Assembly (NCBI GenBank): GCA_947455195.1
Contig: CANGMI010000004.1
Span: 310,001 to 374,000, forward strand
Source of the DNA: Pseudomonadota bacterium
GTDB lineage: Bacteria > Pseudomonadota > Gammaproteobacteria > Burkholderiales > SG8-39
DNA: 64,000 bases
Reading direction: 5' to 3'
In this document: positions 55,390 through 63,657 of the stretch, piece after piece
How the letters are laid out: every line of letters starts with the position of its first letter
Numbering within the stretch: the stretch's first letter is position 1
Made by a program: the position numbers and the translations under genes
The notes under the pieces: model-generated
Databases searched by the model: none
What the model was told of the DNA's origin: nothing
The model's input: only the letters and a program-made list of their open reading frames with translations

Positions 55390-56245
55390 CGAAGGTCTCC
55401 TTTTCATTCCAGGTGAGCAGTGCACGACGGACCAGGACCACAAGCCGGTCACTGACAAACCCCAGCAGACCGATGCTCAGCATCGCAGCGATGACCACAT
55501 CGTTGCGATAGAAGAGATAGGCGTCGTTCAGGAGGTAACCGAGGCCACGTCGAACGGCCAGAATCTCAGCCACCACCACCAGCACCCACGCGATGCCCAT
55601 CGACAGCCTCAAGCCGGTGAGAATCGAAGGCAAGGCACCGGGCAGAATCACGCGCCGCAGGAGTTCGCGCTCGTCGGCACCCATCATCCGCGCCGCCTTG
55701 TAGAGCGTGATATTGATCTGGCGCACGCCATGCGTGGCGTTGATCGCAGCCGGAAAGAAGGCGCCGAGCCCGATCAGAAAGATGGCGGGTGCATTGCCGA
55801 TGCCGAAGAAGACCAGCGAGAGCGGCACCCAGGCCGTGACGGGAATGTTGCGAAGCACCTGCAACGTCGGGTCGAGCATGCGCTCGACAGCCCGCGACAA
55901 TCCGATGAGAAGGCCCGCCACGATGCCGAGAGTCGCCCCCCAGGCAAATCCTGCAAACACACGCCAGGTGCTCGCCCACGCGTGCCCGAGCCAGGAACCC
56001 GAGTAGCGAGCAGCGGCATCGGTCGAGCCGGTGATGAGGTCATACCAGACCAGCACCACCTCCGAGGGCGGCGGCAGGATGTTTCGTCGTACAAATCCGA
56101 CATCGCTTGCCACTTGCCAGAGGACGAGCACAGCCGCAGGCAGGACCAGATACTGAAGCACCTCGGCTGGACGGGTCGAGGCGCGATCGTTCCTGCTTCT
56201 CATACGCCGTCCGGGCGTGAGGACAGTGGCACGCTCACCACTCAC
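55376..56245 (-). CDS. SsuC/TauC-type ABC transporter permease
   Basis: 289 aa from GTG 56245, overlapping the receptor stop as GTGA. About six membrane helices. The EAA loop is MMGADERELLRRVILPGALPSILTGLRLSMGIAW, typical of the SsuC/TauC/NrtB family. LQVLRNIPVTAWVPLSLVFFGIG is the other conserved family segment. It forms the import channel with the preceding receptor and the following ATPase. Confidence 0.95.
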   Translation of the reverse strand: MSGERATVLTPGRRMRSRNDRASTRPAEVLQYLVLPAAVLVLWQVASDVGFVRRNILPPPSEVVLVWYDLITGSTDAAARYSGSWLGHAWASTWRVFAGFAWGATLGIVAGLLIGLSRAVERMLDPTLQVLRNIPVTAWVPLSLVFFGIGNAPAIFLIGLGAFFPAAINATHGVRQINITLYKAARMMGADERELLRRVILPGALPSILTGLRLSMGIAWVLVVVAEILAVRRGLGYLLNDAYLFYRNDVVIAAMLSIGLLGFVSDRLVVLVRRALLTWNEKETFGGEH

Positions 56246-57276
56246 CAGACCGACAATTGGGCAGGCGACAGACCGGAAGCCTTTGCAAGGAACGAAAGAT
56301 CGATGGCGCCATCGACCCTTGCGCTGAAATCTTCCTTCACCCAGCCCAACTGGTGCAGTTCGCGAGCCATGGTCTTGATGTCGGCGACGTTGGTGCGAAA
56401 GTCGTAACGCAGAAAGTCCCGTTCCTGCATCACGATGACGGATTCGGGCAGGCGCGAGTATTTGCGCTCGAACTCGATCTGCCGCGCCGGCTGACCGATG
56501 AAGCCTCGCATGGCATCCACGTGCGCATTCACGATGCGTTGCACGAGCGCGGGCTTGTCGCGGATCAGTTTGTCGGTCACGATGAAGCCGACCTCCTGCT
56601 TGCCGAAACTGCCCCCGAAGAGATGGAGGAAGAGGTTCGCATCGCCCTTGTCGATGGCGATCGCTCCGAAGGCAGACAGCGACATGGCCAGATCGATCTC
56701 GCCGGCTTCGAGCGCGCGGGGGTGGTTCGGGAACGGAATGTTCGCAATCTCCATATCCTTGTCGGTATCGAGGCCGAGCGACTTCAGATAAGTGAGCAGT
56801 TTCGCGTGCTGCAACGACCCGGTCGGCACACCGACGATGACTGGCTTCCCAGCCTGCTTGCGGGAAGTCACGACGGCCTTGAGCGACGCTGCGTCACCGG
56901 GCCTGAGAGCGAGGGACTTGCGCGCCAGCAGCACGTTGTAGCCGCCGCCCCAGCCGCAGACCCACTTCACAGGAATCTTTTCGCTGATGGCACGCAGGAG
57001 ATGCTGGGTCGTGGTGTTGACGATGTCGAGTTCGCCCTGCTCGAGCGCAAGAAGCGCCGAGGTGCTGTCGCGGAAATCCTTGATATCAGGGGAGAAGCCG
57101 TCCTTCTGGGCGCTGGCTCCGAGCGTGGTGCGCAAGGCACCCATGGCGCCAATCTGCAGCCCCTCGCGAACCTCGTCGGCAGCATGAGCGAGCCGGGGCG
57201 CCATGAGCGACACGGACATACCACCTGCCATCAACCCCAGGGAAAGGCGCCGTCTTGTGTTGTCAGGTCCGCTCAT
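56242..57276 (-). CDS. NMT1/SsuA-type ABC substrate-binding protein with Tat-like signal
   Basis: 344 aa. The N-terminus has a Tat-like twin-arginine signal, NTRRRLSLGLMAGG, with an LAHAAD cleavage region. The body shows GALRTTLGASAQKDGF, STSALLALEQGELDIVNTTTQHL, VGVPTGSLQHAKLLTYLKSLGLD and EAGEIDLAMSLSAFGAIAI, as in NMT1/SsuA-type receptors. Ligand unknown. It is first in a six-gene operon with permease, ATPase, RutA-like monooxygenase and two RidA proteins, so the ligand is probably the monooxygenase substrate. Confidence 0.92.
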   Translation of the reverse strand: MSGPDNTRRRLSLGLMAGGMSVSLMAPRLAHAADEVREGLQIGAMGALRTTLGASAQKDGFSPDIKDFRDSTSALLALEQGELDIVNTTTQHLLRAISEKIPVKWVCGWGGGYNVLLARKSLALRPGDAASLKAVVTSRKQAGKPVIVGVPTGSLQHAKLLTYLKSLGLDTDKDMEIANIPFPNHPRALEAGEIDLAMSLSAFGAIAIDKGDANLFLHLFGGSFGKQEVGFIVTDKLIRDKPALVQRIVNAHVDAMRGFIGQPARQIEFERKYSRLPESVIVMQERDFLRYDFRTNVADIKTMARELHQLGWVKEDFSARVDGAIDLSFLAKASGLSPAQLSVW

Positions 57277-57364
57277 GTCCTTCGCTCCGTGCCGTTCAAG
57301 GTAACGCAGATACTAGCAGCCCGCTGCAGAACAGGAAGGGTCAGCGCAGCCTTGTCTCGAGTCT

Positions 57365-57426
57365 GGGGTCAGGGCTTGCCGTTTGCCCCCGCCTGCCGGG
57401 GGACGCACAAGGCAAGACCTGCCCCC
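57365..57426. repeat. REP-like palindromic element, copy 1
   Basis: Imperfect inverted repeat with outer arms at 57365-57380 (GGGGTCAGGGCTTGCC) and 57411-57426 (GGCAAGACCTGCCCCC), one mismatch plus one indel, and an inner CCCCC/GGGGG hairpin. It lies 10 bp downstream of the ahpF stop. It shares architecture with the element at 59833-59887, suggesting a dispersed REP-like family. Confidence 0.7.
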
Positions 57427-57436
57427 GGCCCTCGAC

Positions 57437-58993
57437 TCAGGAATCCGTCCTGATCAGGTAATCGAAAGCCGTCAATGCTGCCGTGGCCCCCGCCCCCATG
57501 CTGATGATGATCTGCTTGAAGGGCTGAGTGGTGCAGTCACCCGCAGCAAAGATCCCCGCGGCCGAGGTCTCACCCCGCGCGTTGATCTCGATCTCGCCGA
57601 AGCGCGAACGGGCCAGTGTGTCCTTCGCGAAATCGGTATTGGGCAGCAGGCCGATCTGCACGAAGATACCGTCGAGTTCGATGCGCGACTCCTTGCCATT
57701 TGCCCGGTCCTTGTAGACGATACCCGTGACCTTGTCAGCGCCGGTCACCCCGGTGGTTTGTGCATTGAGGATCACGGTCACGTTCTTCAGGGTCTCGAGC
57801 TTCTCCTGAAGCACTGCGTCAGCACGAAGTTTCGTGTCGAATTCGAGCACGGTCACATGGGCAACCAGGCCGGCGAGGTCGATCGCCGCTTCGATCCCCG
57901 AGTTGCCGCCCCCAACGACGGCGACTCGCTTGCCCTTGAAGAGCGGGCCGTCGCAGTGCGGGCAGAAGCACACGCCCTTGCCCTTGAATTCGGCCTCACC
58001 CGGGACCCCCAACTCACGCCAGCGAGCGCCCGTCGCGACGATCACCGATCGTGCCTTCAGGACGGCGCCGTTGGCGAGCACGACCTCGGCCAGTCCCCCG
58101 GTCTGTGCGGCTGGCACCAACGAGGCAACCCGTTCGCCCCGCAAGATCTCGACGCCGTACTGCTGCACATGTTCTTCCATGGCGGCCGTGAGCCTGGGGC
58201 CCTCGGTGTAGCCCACGGAGATGAAGTTCTCGATGGCCATCGTGTCCATCACCTGCCCGCCGAAGCGCTCGGCAACGATGCCGGTCCGGATCCCCTTGCG
58301 AGCGGCATAAATGGCCGCGGCTGCGCCAGCGGGCCCGCCGCCGACGACCAGCACGTCGAACGGAGCGCGGGCCGACAGGGCTGCCGCCTGGACGTCGTTA
58401 TCCGTGTCATCGAGCCTGGCGAGGATTTCATCGAGGCTCATGCGGCCCTGGCCGAAGTGTTCGCCATTCAGGAAGACCATCGGCACGGCAAGGATGTTCT
58501 TCGCCTCGACCTCGGCCTTGAACTGCCCCCCCTCGATCATGACGCTGGTCACGCCGGGGTTGAGTATCGCCAGGAGGTTGATCGCCTGGACCACATCCGG
58601 GCAGTTGTGGCATTCGAGCGAAACATAGACTTCGAAGCAAAAATCACCCCGCAACCGTTCAATTCGCTCGATCGTCGCCGGATCGACCTTGGGCGGATGG
58701 CCGCCGGTCTGCAGCAGCGCCAGGATGAGCGAGGTGAACTCGTGGCCCATCGGCAAGCCGCCGAAACGCACACGCGCCGTTTCACCCGGACGACCGACGC
58801 TGAACGAGGGGCGCCGGACGTCATGACCATCGGTGCGCACACGGACCTTGTCGGACAGTGCTGCGATGTCGTCGAGCAGTCCCCGCATCCTGATCGCGGT
58901 TTCGCTGTCATCGAGCGAGGCGACCAGTTCGACAGGCTGGCGGAGCTTCTGGAGGTAGCCGGCGAGTTGGGTCTTGATGTTGGCGTCGAGCAT
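57437..58993 (-). CDS. ahpF: Alkyl hydroperoxide reductase flavoprotein AhpF
   Basis: 518 aa from ATG 58993, with AGGAG 7 bp upstream; ATG 59029 would add 12 residues. The N-terminal domain has two thioredoxin folds with the CHNC pair ([14 protein letters not shown]). The thioredoxin reductase core has [18 protein letters not shown] (FAD), the CPHC redox pair (FCPHCDG), [15 protein letters not shown] (NAD) and the terminal [34 protein letters not shown]. It reduces AhpC using NADH. It is 140 bp after ahpC. Confidence 0.97.
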   Translation of the reverse strand: MLDANIKTQLAGYLQKLRQPVELVASLDDSETAIRMRGLLDDIAALSDKVRVRTDGHDVRRPSFSVGRPGETARVRFGGLPMGHEFTSLILALLQTGGHPPKVDPATIERIERLRGDFCFEVYVSLECHNCPDVVQAINLLAILNPGVTSVMIEGGQFKAEVEAKNILAVPMVFLNGEHFGQGRMSLDEILARLDDTDNDVQAAALSARAPFDVLVVGGGPAGAAAAIYAARKGIRTGIVAERFGGQVMDTMAIENFISVGYTEGPRLTAAMEEHVQQYGVEILRGERVASLVPAAQTGGLAEVVLANGAVLKARSVIVATGARWRELGVPGEAEFKGKGVCFCPHCDGPLFKGKRVAVVGGGNSGIEAAIDLAGLVAHVTVLEFDTKLRADAVLQEKLETLKNVTVILNAQTTGVTGADKVTGIVYKDRANGKESRIELDGIFVQIGLLPNTDFAKDTLARSRFGEIEINARGETSAAGIFAAGDCTTQPFKQIIISMGAGATAALTAFDYLIRTDS

Positions 58994-59133
58994 GGCGATC
59001 TCCTGCGGTATTTCGGTCGGGGTGTTCATGCGGGATGGTTCAGGTGGCAGCCCGCACCGGGGTCACCGGTGCGAGCGTCACGGACCCTGCGCTCGTGGCG
59101 TCTGTCCGTGTCGTCGGGACAGGAAGGCATGAC

Positions 59134-59703
59134 TCAGATCTTTCCGACGAGGTCGAGCGAGGGCTCGAGGGTCGCGTCGCCTTCCTTCCACTTGGCCGGG
59201 CATACTTCACCCGGGTGCGAGGCCACGTACTGGGCAGCCTTCACCTTGCGCAGCAACTCGGCGGCGTCGCGCCCGATGCCACCCGCGTTGATCTCGATGA
59301 TCTGGATCCGGCCTTCGGGGTCGATCACGAAGGTGCCGCGCTCGGCCAGACCGGCCGACTCGATCATCACGCCGAAGTTGCGGGTGAGCCTGCCGGTGGG
59401 ATCGCCGATGAGCGGAAAGCGGATCTTGCCGATGGTCTCCGAGGTGTCATGCCAGGCCTTGTGGGTGAAGTGGGTGTCGGTTGAAACGCCGTAGATCTCG
59501 ACGCCAAGCTTCTTGAACTCGGCATACGAGTCTGCGAGGTCACCCAGTTCGGTCGGGCAGACGAAGGTGAAGTCGGCGGGGTAGAAGAAGACGACCGACC
59601 ATTGGCCCTTGAGCGAGGCCTCGGTGACGTCGACAAACTTGCCGCCATGGAAGGCAGTTGCCTTGAATGGCTGGACTTCGGTATTGATGAGCGTCGTGTT
59701 CAT
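59134..59703 (-). CDS. ahpC: Alkyl hydroperoxide reductase peroxiredoxin AhpC
   Basis: 189 aa, with AGGAGAG upstream. Typical 2-Cys peroxiredoxin: peroxidatic C49 in [12 protein letters not shown] and the resolving Cys in [10 protein letters not shown] near residue 168. [17 protein letters not shown] is conserved in AhpC. It reduces H2O2, alkyl hydroperoxides and peroxynitrite, and is recycled by AhpF. The operon has its own well-formed promoter at 59784-59811. Confidence 0.98.
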   Translation of the reverse strand: MNTTLINTEVQPFKATAFHGGKFVDVTEASLKGQWSVVFFYPADFTFVCPTELGDLADSYAEFKKLGVEIYGVSTDTHFTHKAWHDTSETIGKIRFPLIGDPTGRLTRNFGVMIESAGLAERGTFVIDPEGRIQIIEINAGGIGRDAAELLRKVKAAQYVASHPGEVCPAKWKEGDATLEPSLDLVGKI

Positions 59704-59783
59704 GCAGTTCTCTCCTGGCTTGTTGAAGCGTGATCGATGTCACGGACGAGAGAATGCGTGAGCCTTTTCATTCAATCCAATGG

Positions 59784-59811
59784 ATTGTAATCATCGAAAT
59801 GATAGTTTCAA
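59784..59811 (-). promoter_or_regulatory. Promoter of ahpCF with dyad in the spacer
   Basis: On the minus strand, TTGAAA (59811-59806), 16 bp, then TACAAT (59789-59784), close to the sigma-70 consensus. The spacer contains ATCAT (59790-59794) and ATGAT (59799-59803), a dyad over the polymerase footprint, and AATCCA-A-TGGATT (59774-59786) follows the -10. These may be operators. The OxyR spacing (ATAG-N7-CTAT) is only partly matched. Confidence 0.65.
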
Positions 59812-59832
59812 CAAATCAAGCGAAGGGTGAGA

Positions 59833-59887
59833 TCAGGTCCTGCCGCTCGCCCCTCTGCGGGGGTAGCAAAAGGGAGGACCTGACCCC
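59833..59887. repeat. REP-like palindromic element, copy 2
   Basis: TCAGGTCCT (59833-59841) and AGGACCTGA (59875-59883) form a perfect 9-bp outer stem, followed by CCCC, with an inner CCCC/GGGG hairpin. Reverse-complemented, it aligns with the element at 57365-57426 in order and spacing. The two lie on either side of ahpC-ahpF. Confidence 0.7.
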
Positions 59888-59917
59888 ACAATGGCCGCAG
59901 CGCCCACAGGAGCGACG

Positions 59918-60556
59918 ATGATGGCAATGACAAACCCCATTCAACCCATTCAACGGGCCACAGTCTTGCTGCTGCTGGCGTTGTGCCTGCCCTTCAGATC
60001 CATGGCCATCGAGGAACCCGCTCATGAGATCGTCCAGCACCTTGACGGGGCCGAGGTGCGGCAGTACGCGCCCTATGTCGTTGCCGAGGTCGCGCTCCAG
60101 GGCTCAGCCGAACAGACCGGCAATGACGCCTTCCGAATTCTGGCCGGCTACATCTTTGGCTCCAACCGGGGTGCGCGCTCGCTGGAGATGACCGCACCCG
60201 TGACGCAAACGGCCATGCCCGTTCGTCTGGAGATGACGGCACCTGTGACGCAAACATTGACGACCGAGGGCTATATCGTCCAGTTCGTGCTGCCCCGAGG
60301 CGTCGCCTTGAACACAGCGCCGGAACCGATCGATTCGCGTGTGCGATTGCGCGAGGTGCCCGCGCGGCGAGTAGCCGTCATCCGCTACTCGGGCCGGTGG
60401 ACGCAATCCAACTTTGACGAGCACCTGGCACAGCTCCAGGCTGCGCTGCGCGGCGCTGACCTGCGCTGGCGAGGCGAGCCGACCTTGTCGCGGTACAACC
60501 CGCCGTTCATGCCCTGGTTCCTGCGCCGAAACGAGATCTGGCTCGAACTGGAGTAA
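59918..60556 (+). CDS. SOUL-family haem-binding protein
   Basis: 212 aa from ATG 59918, with AGGAG 6 bp upstream; ATG 59891 is in-frame but lacks a site. A signal peptide or N-terminal membrane anchor (TVLLLLALCLPFRSMA) precedes the SOUL domain: VRQYAPYVVAEVAL, FRILAGYIFGSNRGA, then a duplicated LEMTAPVTQT, and RRVAVIRYSGRWTQ, PFMPWFLRRNEIWLEL. SOUL proteins bind haem. Physiological roles in bacteria are unclear. It converges on the ThDP enzyme gene. Confidence 0.92.
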   Translation: MMAMTNPIQPIQRATVLLLLALCLPFRSMAIEEPAHEIVQHLDGAEVRQYAPYVVAEVALQGSAEQTGNDAFRILAGYIFGSNRGARSLEMTAPVTQTAMPVRLEMTAPVTQTLTTEGYIVQFVLPRGVALNTAPEPIDSRVRLREVPARRVAVIRYSGRWTQSNFDEHLAQLQAALRGADLRWRGEPTLSRYNPPFMPWFLRRNEIWLELE

Positions 60557-60791
60557 GTGGTATGGCGGCGTCTGCGTGATCGACGTCACCGCCCACCGTT
60601 GAGCGCGACAATCGCTCAGGCCAGACACGACGCCGCCAGGCGGTGGATCGAATGCGGTGAATGAGCGCCCTGGGGTCCAGCGTCACGAAGGCGTTGAGCC
60701 CGGGTCCGGCCTCGGGCCACTGCCTTGCACTGCGGCCACTGGCATTTCAACGCGATGCCGCAGTTGCTGTCGATCGAGGCGAGCGACTCAC

Positions 60792-62552
60792 TCACACCTT
60801 TACGTGCAGCAGCGCGCTCGTCCCGCCACGCACCGCGGCGATGCATCGATCAAGGACGATCCCGACCTCGCGCGGATCGTCCAGACACTCGCCGTGCGCC
60901 CCGCTCACCGCAGCGAGCTTCGAGAAGTCCATGCCGGCCGGGAGGCGCGACTGGAAGGCATTGCGGGCCCTGGCCATGCCCTCGGGATAGACACGTAGCG
61001 TCGCCTCCCGCACCGCGTTCCACCCCGCGTTGTCGATGATGATCGACAGAATCGGCAGCCCATGGGCCTTTGATACCGCAAAGACCGAGTCGAGATTGCC
61101 AAAGTAGAACCCCCCGTCGCCGATGATCTGCACCGCCATGTGCTCAGGGCGCGCGAGCTTCATGCCAAGGGCAAGCCCTCCGGCTGCGCCCAGACCACTG
61201 CCACCATGCCGAATCATCGTGCAAGCCAGTGGCCGCGGAATTTGCCGCGCGAGTACCGGGTTGCTGGTCACCGCTTCGGCGAGCACCGCGTCTTCGGGTG
61301 AGAGGCGCGCACCCAACGCCGCCGCAAAATGTTCGAGGTTGATGGCGCCTCGCTCACCCGGATTTGCGGCCAGCGCAGCCGCCTTCTGCTTGCGCTCGGA
61401 AAAGGCGGCCTCGAAGGTCGTGCAGCGCTCGCTCACGGCGGCACGGCCATTCGCCGTGAGGAGTGCCTCGACCGCATCGGCGAGTTGCTCGAGGATGCGC
61501 GCGGCATCGCCTTGCAGACGCAGTTGCGCCGGGAAGGGCCACATCGGAATCGTCGGCTTCACGGTATCGATATCGACATGCGCCCAGAAGGACTCACGCG
61601 CGGGCGCCGCATCACGCGGAATCCAGGGCACATCGACATCCACCATCAAGCCGACATCGGCCCGGGCGAGCGCTTCAGCGACTCGGAACCCGGCAAACCC
61701 GGCGAATTCGCGACCGATGTTGATGACCGGGCTGTTCTCGTAGACCGCCACCCCGGCCACGCGCGACAGGCGCGCGATGGCATCCGAAGTGGCGCGCGAG
61801 CGACCGGCGTAGCCGGTGATGAGGATGGGATGCTTCGCCGCGACCAGTCGCTCGGCCAGTTGCTCGATGTCGCGCGAATCGACGCCCCCTGCCGACTGCG
61901 GTCCATGACTCGAGGCCGGATAGTCGCGCATCGCCGCCGCATCCCACGACTCGGCCAGGATCTCGCGTGCGAGCATCAGGTGTACCGGGCCCTTCGGATC
62001 GGTGTGCATCACGTTGTGGGCCCGGCGCAGGGCTTCCTTCACCACCGCCCCCGAGGGCAGGTTGTATTCCCATTTGGCGAACGGGCGCACGAGGCTCCCC
62101 TGATCGAGGGGCTCCTGCACGAAATGCACATAGTCGTCACGCGACCCGGGCAACTCGCCGCTGGAGGTGAAGGGCGCCTTGCCAGCCATCAGCATCACCG
62201 GTACGCGGGTGCGAAAGAGGTTGTGCATGCCCATGGCCGCATTGGCCGAGCCCACATCCACATGCACCATCACGCCCTGCCCACGCCCCGTGGCCAGAGC
62301 GTAGCCGCCCGCCATGTGGATGGCGGTGTTCTCGTGCGGGCACAGGATCGGTTGCGGAAACGACAGGCCGGCGGCCTCCATCCGGGCCATCTCCTCGATG
62401 ATCGGTGCGTGATCGGTACCAAAGTTGCAGAAGAGGTATTCCATCCCCATCGCATGGAGCCCGTCGAGCAGACAGCGTGCGGTGGTGTGGCGCCCGTTCG
62501 TCAAAGGCATGCCGGGGGTGCGCTGGTTCATGGTCTCATCGTGCGTCATCAT
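60792..62552 (-). CDS. Thiamine-diphosphate enzyme of the acetolactate synthase/benzoylformate decarboxylase group
   Basis: 586 aa from ATG 62552, overlapping the Bug stop as ATGA. The N-terminal domain shows CPHENTAIHMAGGYALATGRG, with the catalytic Glu. The central domain spans about 205-345. The C-terminal ThDP motif is GDGGFYFGNLDSVFAVSKAHGLPILSIIIDN (GDG...N). No regulatory subunit is adjacent and the specific FAD motif of ALS was not seen, so it may be a decarboxylase or lyase. The coupled Bug receptor suggests that its substrate is an imported 2-oxo acid (inference). Confidence 0.88.
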   Translation of the reverse strand: MMTHDETMNQRTPGMPLTNGRHTTARCLLDGLHAMGMEYLFCNFGTDHAPIIEEMARMEAAGLSFPQPILCPHENTAIHMAGGYALATGRGQGVMVHVDVGSANAAMGMHNLFRTRVPVMLMAGKAPFTSSGELPGSRDDYVHFVQEPLDQGSLVRPFAKWEYNLPSGAVVKEALRRAHNVMHTDPKGPVHLMLAREILAESWDAAAMRDYPASSHGPQSAGGVDSRDIEQLAERLVAAKHPILITGYAGRSRATSDAIARLSRVAGVAVYENSPVINIGREFAGFAGFRVAEALARADVGLMVDVDVPWIPRDAAPARESFWAHVDIDTVKPTIPMWPFPAQLRLQGDAARILEQLADAVEALLTANGRAAVSERCTTFEAAFSERKQKAAALAANPGERGAINLEHFAAALGARLSPEDAVLAEAVTSNPVLARQIPRPLACTMIRHGGSGLGAAGGLALGMKLARPEHMAVQIIGDGGFYFGNLDSVFAVSKAHGLPILSIIIDNAGWNAVREATLRVYPEGMARARNAFQSRLPAGMDFSKLAAVSGAHGECLDDPREVGIVLDRCIAAVRGGTSALLHVKV

Positions 62553-63541
62553 GGGCTCCTCTTGATACCGGCGTCGCGTACAAACCGACCCCAGAAGGCG
62601 AACTGCTGTTCGAGAAAGGCCCGGTACTGCTCGGGCGTGTCGCCGATCGGGGTCGTCCCCATGTCGGCCATGCGCTGGCGCATCGCCGGGTCACGCGCCA
62701 TGTCCTGCACGATGGCCGAGATCCGGTACACGATGTCGGGCGAAGTCCCGACCGGTGCCAGTATGCCGTTCCAGGTTTCAACGACAAAGCCGGGCACCGC
62801 ATCGTTCATCAGGGGCACATCGGGCATGGGCGCAAAGGCTGCGGCGCTGGTCACCCCCAGCGCCCGCAACTTGCCGGCACGCACCTGCGGAATGGCATCG
62901 CTCGGGTTCGCAAAGGTAGCCTCTACCTCGGCGCTGAGTACGGCCGCAGTAGCGATCATTCCCCCCTTGTAGGGCACGATGGCCAACTCGATTTTCGCCA
63001 TCTGGTTGAACATGAGCGCGGACAACTCGATCAGCGAGCCCTGACCGGCTGTCGATATGTTGAGCTTGCCCGGCCGTGCCTTCGCCAGTGCGACGAGTTC
63101 GCGAACGCTCGCAGCCTGAACCGACGGATTGATGAGCAGCACCTGAGGATTGCTGTTCACGTTCGACACTGCAACAAAGTCGCGAATGGGGTGGTAGCCG
63201 GTCTTCTGCAGAAGCGGCGCGATCACCACCGGACCTCCGACCGCGAGAAGAAACGTGTAGCCATCGGGGGCCGCCTTCGCCACCGCTTCGGTGGCGATGG
63301 TGCCTCCTGCCCCAGCACGGTTCTCGACGACGACGGGCTGCCCCAGCACCTCCTGCATGCGTTGCGCCACGAGCCGCCCGCTGAGATCAGAACTGCCCCC
63401 CGCCTGGAAAGGCACGAGGATGCGTATCGGGCGCGAGGGCCAGATCTGTGCCTGGGCAAGGCCCGGGAACGCCCAGACGAAGACACTGACAGACGCAGCC
63501 AGAAAGGTTGCAAGGCGTTCTGCGGTTCGCACGATGTGCAT
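62549..63541 (-). CDS. Bug-family periplasmic solute receptor coupled to ThDP enzyme
   Basis: 330 aa from ATG 63541 (ATG 63562 adds 7 residues). Signal peptide FLAASVSVFVWAFPGLAQAQ. Mature part: WPSRPIRILVPFQAGGSSDLSGR, VENRAGAGGTIATEAV, APDGYTFLLAVGG, QVLLINPSVQ, STAGQGSLIELSA and IVPYKGG. Translation is coupled to the ThDP enzyme by a 4-bp overlap, unusual for Bug genes and a sign of a shared pathway. Confidence 0.95.
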   Translation of the reverse strand: MHIVRTAERLATFLAASVSVFVWAFPGLAQAQIWPSRPIRILVPFQAGGSSDLSGRLVAQRMQEVLGQPVVVENRAGAGGTIATEAVAKAAPDGYTFLLAVGGPVVIAPLLQKTGYHPIRDFVAVSNVNSNPQVLLINPSVQAASVRELVALAKARPGKLNISTAGQGSLIELSALMFNQMAKIELAIVPYKGGMIATAAVLSAEVEATFANPSDAIPQVRAGKLRALGVTSAAAFAPMPDVPLMNDAVPGFVVETWNGILAPVGTSPDIVYRISAIVQDMARDPAMRQRMADMGTTPIGDTPEQYRAFLEQQFAFWGRFVRDAGIKRSP

Positions 63542-63657
63542 CCTCACCCAGAGCAGGAACATGCTCGGCAGTATCGCACCTGCGGGTGTGAGGCGTTATC
63601 ATCCGGCCCCGCCCCCAGCATCGGGCCTGGCCAATCGGGTGGAAGCCTGGAGAACAT

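Noticed and set aside
57383-59494. A 703-codon open frame on the plus strand across ahpF and part of ahpC
   Set aside because: It is antisense to two certain genes, has no recognisable motifs, and such frames are expected in GC-rich coding DNA.
60100-60260. Duplicated LEMTAPVTQT in the SOUL protein as a recent tandem duplication
   Set aside because: Paired MTAPV motifs are a normal feature of the SOUL family.
60600-60618. 6-bp hairpin TGAGCG/CGCTCA between the SOUL and ThDP genes as a terminator
   Set aside because: Stem is short and there is no T-run on either strand.
61329-62972. A 547-codon plus-strand frame opposite the ThDP enzyme and Bug genes
   Set aside because: Spans two convincing minus-strand genes and has no family features.
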